Assembly (NCBI GenBank): GCA_036924285.1
Contig: JAYKYS010000014.1
Span: forward strand, 11,346,001 to 11,410,000
Direction: 5' to 3'
DNA length: 64,000 nt
Origin: Asterella californica
Taxonomy: Eukaryota; Streptophyta; Marchantiopsida; Marchantiales; Aytoniaceae
Numbering within the stretch: the first letter of the stretch is position 1; every line of letters starts with the position of its first letter. Below the pieces are notes generated by a model. That model was not told the origin of the DNA. It ran no database searches and saw nothing but the letters and a program-made list of their open reading frames with translations. Shown one piece after another: positions 58,401 to 64,000 of this stretch. The position numbers were made by a program, and so were the translations under genes.

Positions 58401-60304
58401 CTGTGACTAGCTTGGGCTAGTTGAGATAAACTTGTGTAGTTGTTCAATATCTCACTTGATGTACGCATTTTCAAGTTTCATTTCCAACACAACCATACAA
58501 AACTTTCTTCGTCTTTGATAATCAACGCATTTGGCGAGGAGAGAATGTTCAAAGTGAGCCTCAACCTATCTATCATTCATCATCTGTCATTCAAGATAGT
58601 CAAGTACAAAAAGTGGACTTGGATGGACATGAGTCAGCTCTAGAGAATGTATTGGTAGAAAAACGTGCAAGATCGTTGCAAGATGTTTCCACGAAAGAAG
58701 TACGAAAACATGTCACTGAATGGACGATCACCAGTGTGGAAGAGCAAGGACCATTGCACATTATTTCTCGTGCTCTAAACAAGTTTTCACAACATTTTTG
58801 AGGAGATGAGAAAAAGTATTTAGAAGACCACTCGGTGGTAGAATAACCGACTTTAACTTATTGGTGAGATATGAGAGGAGAACGAGTTCAAGAGTATGAC
58901 GTGCGTTCAGATGGGTATCCGTAAATCAGTTTAGTTGAAAGCAATGAGCGAACGTGGTAAAAAACGGATTAGCATGAATAGAATGGTGACATATGCAACT
59001 ATCGGAAGATTTTAGAAGTTTCGAAAAGATTGAGTTAAAAATGTCGCTCAACGTTGTTGATAAAGGTGGCAAAGGTTATCATAGAGGAATCCACTGATTC
59101 TTACTTCCATGGTTCCACGTTTGATCCACAATAAGAAAAAAGATTATGGAGTTGGTAACACAGTACTTTTTGGAACGATTCGATTTAGTAGATCCGAAAG
59201 GCAAGCATGAATGTTACAATTGAGTAATGAGAAACAGATGTTCATTGAAAACTGTGTGGTGCATCATCATTGTTATTATTTTCACCGGCTATCTGTCTTG
59301 GATAAATCGCAGTGATTCATTTTTTTTGACACCGTAAATCATCTGATTGAATACGATACAAACGACGGCTTCAAGATCTTCATCTGCATCTTCTTCTTCA
59401 GCAACTCCACTAGTTTAAGCAAGTGAGCTAGTGGTACTGGAATAGATCTTAAGTTCCACAACACATGAGATATTATGAAGATAACCATAAGGGTACCAAC
59501 GTATGGATCACACATGCAATCTCATGTGGTTCAAAGATTAATGTTTTTCATATCGTGAACGCATCTCCATCGCTAAATTATCTGTAGAGAATTTGAATCA
59601 GGTTTGCTGGATGAAGAAATGATTGATAACTTTGATGATACACATTTTTTTATGAAAACTCCTCTCCATGTTGCATCAGAAACCAATGAAAAAGTATAAA
59701 TCACAAGCAGCAACTTAATTACTCTATATGAAAGAGGTTGAAAATCGAATGAATGTGAAAACAATAATCTTTCAAAAAATAAGTAAAAGATCTTTTATAT
59801 ATATAAGTCAACTACCACTCCCCTTATGAAAAGAAGCTTAACTTGAGTCGGGTGAGAATGTGACTCTAGTAAAACGGCGTCAACACTCTCTTGGGTTTAC
59901 GTCCGGGTAGGGTTTCAGCTTCTTCTCACTTGACTGTATATGGTTTCGACGCGGCACTTCTTGTCTACAAGTTGGGATTAGTTAAGTAAATAAGCGTGAC
60001 AATGAGGAGAGGCGGGCTGGCTTTTAGCCTTTAGGAGTACGCCGAGACGGTACACTACTTGACTCGTGAACACAGGAAGTGACGCGATCCTGTTGAGCGG
60101 AGTGAAACCGGGTACTGTCTGTCGTCTAGCGGGAGGCGCTGCAGGCTTGTACAGACAGATACTTGAGAATTGTGGAGAGATTCCGTGCAAGTTATCGACT
60201 TTTGATGGACAAACTTGCAACCGATTAAACTTACAGCGCCATCATCATAGGGGGCGATTTTGTGCAACATAAGTGGATTGGAGTGCGACCAGGAGGCACA
60301 AGCC
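58401..60304. other. Intergenic, no assigned gene
   Basis: The 62-codon frame at 58613-58801 (KEVRKHVTEWTITSVEE) looks protein-like but has no family I know; it may be transposon debris. From 59.8 kb the base composition returns to that of genes, probably the UPP upstream region. Confidence 0.35.
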
Positions 60305-60499
60305 ATGGCGAGCGCGTGCTTGAGCTTCTTGAGTACTCCTCCGTTGGGAATCACCTGGATTCCTACTGCCTTCTCTACTACACCAGCCTCTCCTTTGCCT
60401 TCGAATAAGCTGAATCATGCGGCCTCCTCGTATCAACATCAGGCAATTTCTTGTCTTCGCAATCCAAAGCTGCAAATGCATCTTTCTCCTTCTTGCTAA
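60305..60499 (+). CDS. Upstream ORF in frame with UPP
   Basis: A 64-residue frame starting MASACLSFLSTPP, rich in Ser, Thr and Pro and poor in acidic residues, like a plastid transit peptide. It ends at TAA 60497-60499, 48 bp before and in the same frame as the UPP start chosen here. It is either an upstream ORF that limits UPP translation or the relic of an earlier N-terminus. Confidence 0.4.
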   Translation: MASACLSFLSTPPLGITWIPTAFSTTPASPLPSNKLNHAASSYQHQAISCLRNPKLQMHLSPSC

Positions 60500-60547
60500 A
60501 GCAGCAGCATTGCGGAGCACTTTTGGTTTTCTGCAGTTCGAACAGTA

Positions 60548-63130
60548 ATGTTGTCAGTCGATATGATAAGCGTGTCGTCGGGTCTGAATTTCCAGATATT
60601 GAGAGTGAGACATTCGCCACCTGCGCCAAGTTTTGTTCGCGGGTCAAAGGGACCGGTTTCCGTAAGATGTGCAGCGGCTATCAACAATAAGCCAATTGGT
60701 GGAGACCAAATGCTGGTGCGTGAATAAACTCTTTGGAGGCCGCGTCAAAACCGTGGAACAGTTTACTATTTCACCACGTTTCGTACTCAGCTGGAGGTAA
60801 TGACCTCGATGTTGCTTATTTCTCAGACGGATTCTAATTCGCGGGTGTTGGGTCCAGGTGTACGTTCCGTCGCATCCGCTGATCAAGCACTGGGTGTCTG
60901 TCCTTCGAAATGAAATGACGCCTCCTCCCTTGTTCAGTATGCTCTTTGAAGCTTGTCCTAAACGATACTCCGTTTCGCTTTGAAGTCAATTGATGGTTTG
61001 TAGCTACGTTTGTCTCACTGTATTTCTACTTCAGACAGCTTCTGTGCACTGTCTGTAACAGTTTTGCTTGTGAGGATTCTCTCAAGCTAAACTAAATGTC
61101 TAAGGCGTTAATTTTGGGGTTTTATTGACTGGAAATGTAGTGAGATAGAGTCCAGAAAGTAAGGGTCCCAGAAGGTTAGAGAGAATGTCAGTCGACATTG
61201 TTTAAGGGCTGGACCATTTTCCTTCTTGGACTGCATGGGTAGGTTCATACCAGTCTCAAGTTTTGGTACTGTGCTTCCCAGAGCCGTGGTAAGGTATTTA
61301 TTTTTGCAAGGCTAAATTAATCTCACACTACGTTGGTTCTCTCAGGGAGTGCAATGGCAGAACTAGGACGGATTCTGATTTATGAAGCCTCACGAGATTG
61401 GCTGGTGAGGTTGAGGAAGCACCAGCTACATTTCATTGTCTTTAGAAAGTGTCTAAAGCATTCAGTCGAAACATTTGCTGGCTGACACGTGAAGTTGGAA
61501 TCTATCCTCTTAGGACTCGGAGCGTCGGCTTTTGCTTCTTAAGATGATGCCGTCTTCAGGATGGCAATTGTATGGGGGCTTTGACTTTGTTCAACTTTAT
61601 CCTTGTAGGTCACAGTGAGCGGAGAAATACAAACACCTTGTGGAATTGCGGAATGCGAGTTCATCGATCCCAGGGAACCTGTGAAGGTTAGTAAGGGGTA
61701 GTGCAACAGTTAGTCACTGAATCTCAACTACATATTTGGAACATGAATTAAAAATAATTCATGTTCCAAATATACAAGCACAAATTTCAGCATTAATTTA
61801 AAAAACTCTAAATTCGTTAAGCCGTCTGCGGCCATCTTTGCACCTTGCAGATTATACCCATCTTGAGGGCAGGTTTAGTACTGGTGGAGCAGGTAGGTTC
61901 TGTGCTTCCAGCTACACAGACGTACCATTTAGGTGAGAGCTCCTACTCATAAGCATGAAGAGATTCATCCTTTTTCTTGGTAGGTCGTTGTTGCTTTCTA
62001 GGTCTCTTCTGCAAACCGGTAAGAATTATTCCACAGTTTCAAATTCGATTCTGACAGTGGCTGCTTAGACACGTTAGTTGAGGAGCTTATTCATTTCCTT
62101 CTTCGTGAGATCAGGTTATGTTCGTGATGAGGAGACTTTACAACCGGCAATGTACCTCAACAAGTGAGTAGCTTTGTATCAGCGAATCCATCTATATCGA
62201 CTCCCGCCCTTTACTGCAGGGGACGTAGTCATAATTGTCTGGAGAGTGCAATCGAGTACTTCCGTAAAACGATGTGTTCCAGTTGTATTTTCACCTATAT
62301 CAGTTGCGTTTTTAAGAAACTAACATAGTGCGCTATACTTACTTGCAGACTACCAGAACGATTTCCAGAGGGTTCAAGAGTGCTTATAACGGACCCAATG
62401 CTTGCTACCGGTATTGACAAACACATCTTCGGTTTGAGTTCTCACTGTCATTTGGGGGAATAAGACGATAAGATGCTATTCGGTGTACTGACGTATTGTA
62501 TTTTGTTTAATTTTACAGGAGGTACGATCGTCGCGGCTCTGGATGAGTTGAGATCTCGAGGGGCGGACCCCAAGTTCATGCGAGTGGTAAGACTTTTGTT
62601 CAAATGTTCGACTGTCTTCAGCCGTGTTTTCCGCTTTTCGTTCGATGACTCACTCGAGACAATGTCTCTCCGATCTGCAGATCTGTGCTGTTGCGGCACC
62701 ACCAGCGCTAACTAAACTTAGTGAAAAATTCCCAGGGTAAGGCCGTAAGCACATCTGTTTGTTGGTAGTGCTGGACCTAGCTTTGAGGGCTCAAAGGCGT
62801 GTTAGGATTTGTGTGTTTGGAGTTCCGAATCTTGTTTAATACGTGTTCTATATCTCTTGGGACTTGCAGGCTTCGAGTTTATGCTGGTATAATTGACCCA
62901 GAGCTAAATGACAAGGGGTAAGAGCTGTCGTTGCCGAATATGTATATTTGACTGTTTGTCGCTTTAGAACTCTGAGGAAACAAGCGGTTAGCAAGCATCT
63001 GAATGATTGCGCTTGGTGGGTATATGTTGATGCTGTGATATCTGTGAGTTCTGAATGGAACATGTTCTACAGATACATTATTCCTGGCCTGGGAGATGCG
63101 GGTGACCGAAGTTACAATACAGGATCGTGA
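60548..63130 (+). CDS. UPP: Uracil phosphoribosyltransferase, plastid type
   Basis: Eleven exons join in frame: 60548-60715, 60858-60936, 61346-61404, 61609-61686, 61851-61932, 62115-62163, 62349-62410, 62519-62586, 62681-62736, 62870-62917 and 63073-63130, all gt-ag, giving 268 residues. The first 50 look like a transit peptide. Landmarks are YVPSHPLIKHWVSVLRNE, AMAELGRILIYEASRDWL, EFIDPREPV, IIPILRAGL, YVRDEETLQPAMYLNK, the PRPP-binding TDPMLATGGT and the C-terminal uracil-binding GLGDAGDRS. The enzyme makes UMP from uracil and PRPP in pyrimidine salvage, needed in plant plastids. A 17 bp acceptor/donor-flanked island at about 62000 would break the frame and is read as intron. Confidence 0.95.
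61732..61773. repeat. Perfect 18 bp hairpin in UPP intron 4
   Basis: Arms 61732-61749 (ATATTTGGAACATGAATT) and 61756-61773 are exact reverse complements with a 6 base A/T loop. It lies 45 bp after the donor site. Confidence 0.9.
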
Positions 63131-64000
63131 TTCTCCAAGTAGGTTCACTGTCCTACGGAAAGTCTCGAGAAGTACGTTCTCATGCTGGTTTTGTGGTTGC
63201 GGAGCATGTGGGCTAGAGTGAGATTGGAGGGGTCTCATACTTCTGCTACGGTCGTGCATGTGCAGCCTCTAAGGTCTATTCTAAGGGCATTCTGCAATCA
63301 AAGTTCTGGCTGTAAAGGTCCAGCCTGCTCCCACTGGCGCCGACCTGGATGCGTATCCCTCACTAACATCTGGATTGCAGATATTGTGGAGGCCAATTGC
63401 ATAGGAAAGATTCGTTCATTCCAGGTGCCAGGCATTGTTCTCTGTTCGTGAGGATCCTTGAAAAAGTCGAACTAGATATGAGCTTTCTTCTACCCACAAA
63501 GCGGGGAGGGGCATCAGGAAACAGGAAGACTTCAATTCGCTACGGAAGGGATGTGAAAAAGTCCTCTTTGAATTGTTCTACACGGCGGAAGAACAGAAGG
63601 AAGTTCACCTGCCTGGCCGCAGTATAATAACGGCAAGTTCGGTGAAAGAGCAAGAACAATGTGAGAAAGCACCGATCTCGAGTTATAAAACAAGATGATC
63701 CCTTCACCGACTACCATGATGGATTTGTTGAGTCTAAATACGGATGGCTCCGATCATACCCGGGACCAGAATGCAAAATGAGTCTTGTGTATCATCAGCA
63801 GGTGCTAGACTTGTTGTATCTTTGCTGGTCTTGGTATTTGACGTGCAAGATAGCCACTCGTGAACATCAAAATACCCTCAGCGCTACCCTTCACTGGCCA
63901 TATTTCCGAGAAATAACATCTTGCACCCGTCTTGTCGAAACTGCCAGGTAAGGTTAGTCGTTAAGGTGTTAGTGCTTCTTTTAATCAATTCTATTATGTG
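63131..64000. other. UPP 3' flank, one coding-like stretch
   Basis: Mostly no feature. A 57-codon open stretch at 63525-63698 (CEKVLFELFYTAEEQKEVHL then SYKTR and a stop) has protein-like composition and could be the last exon of a gene or a remnant. I do not recognise it. Confidence 0.3.

Noticed and set aside
62000..62035. Possible 17 bp micro-exon in UPP
   Set aside because: Including it breaks the frame; skipping it gives the conserved YHLGYVRDEET sequence.

Overview
The window looks like nuclear DNA of a land plant that still makes flagellated sperm, most likely a bryophyte; a Marchantia-like liverwort is my best guess but is not proven. Reasons: spliced plant genes for UDP-rhamnose synthase (RHM), ribosomal protein uS4/RPS9, a soluble ABC protein of the ABCI19-21/CAF16 type and a plastid-type uracil phosphoribosyltransferase (UPP); a sperm-tail PG-rich repeat protein of the ODF3/SHIPPO type; MULE, Gypsy and Copia elements; and a piece of organelle-like group II intron reverse transcriptase.

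Layout. 1-2.5 kb: no gene, then a small hAT-like element (1866-2484). 2.5-12.6 kb: MULE element A with TIRs and a perfect 9-10 bp target duplication, itself carrying a nested foldback-like element (about 7.0-10.9 kb) that holds a NIF/FCP-phosphatase-like gene. 12.6-28.2 kb: the gene-rich part, with RHM (+), a possible orphan exon, RPS9 (-), a broken SCPL51-type carboxypeptidase (+) and the intronless SHIPPO-repeat gene (+). 28.2-31.4 kb: AT-rich DNA and organelle-like DNA. 31.4-43.6 kb: MULE element C, into whose left end MULE element B (31501-37431; 98 % identical 330 bp TIRs) has inserted. 43.7-44.9 kb: more organelle-like DNA with a group II intron RT remnant. 46.2-50.2 kb: a decayed Gypsy element. 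50.4-52.6 kb: a 5'-truncated Copia element. 53.5-55.9 kb: the ABCI gene. 56-60 kb: AT-rich DNA with a minus-strand Copia RNase H scrap. 60.3-63.1 kb: UPP with 11 exons.

Main result. All three MULEs share one plan about 6 kb long once nested insertions are removed: a mudrA-like transposase on the plus strand and, convergent to it near the right end, a minus-strand gene for a protein resembling the C-terminal zinc-ribbon/OB domain of replication protein A large subunit (RPA1-C). The three copies are highly diverged and their TIRs are unrelated, so the pairing looks like a retained feature of a MULE lineage rather than one chance gene capture. The RPA-like gene sits where maize MuDR carries mudrB. 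All three are now decayed; most premature stops can be explained by C-to-T change (CAG to TAG, CGA to TGA), as expected for methylated transposons.
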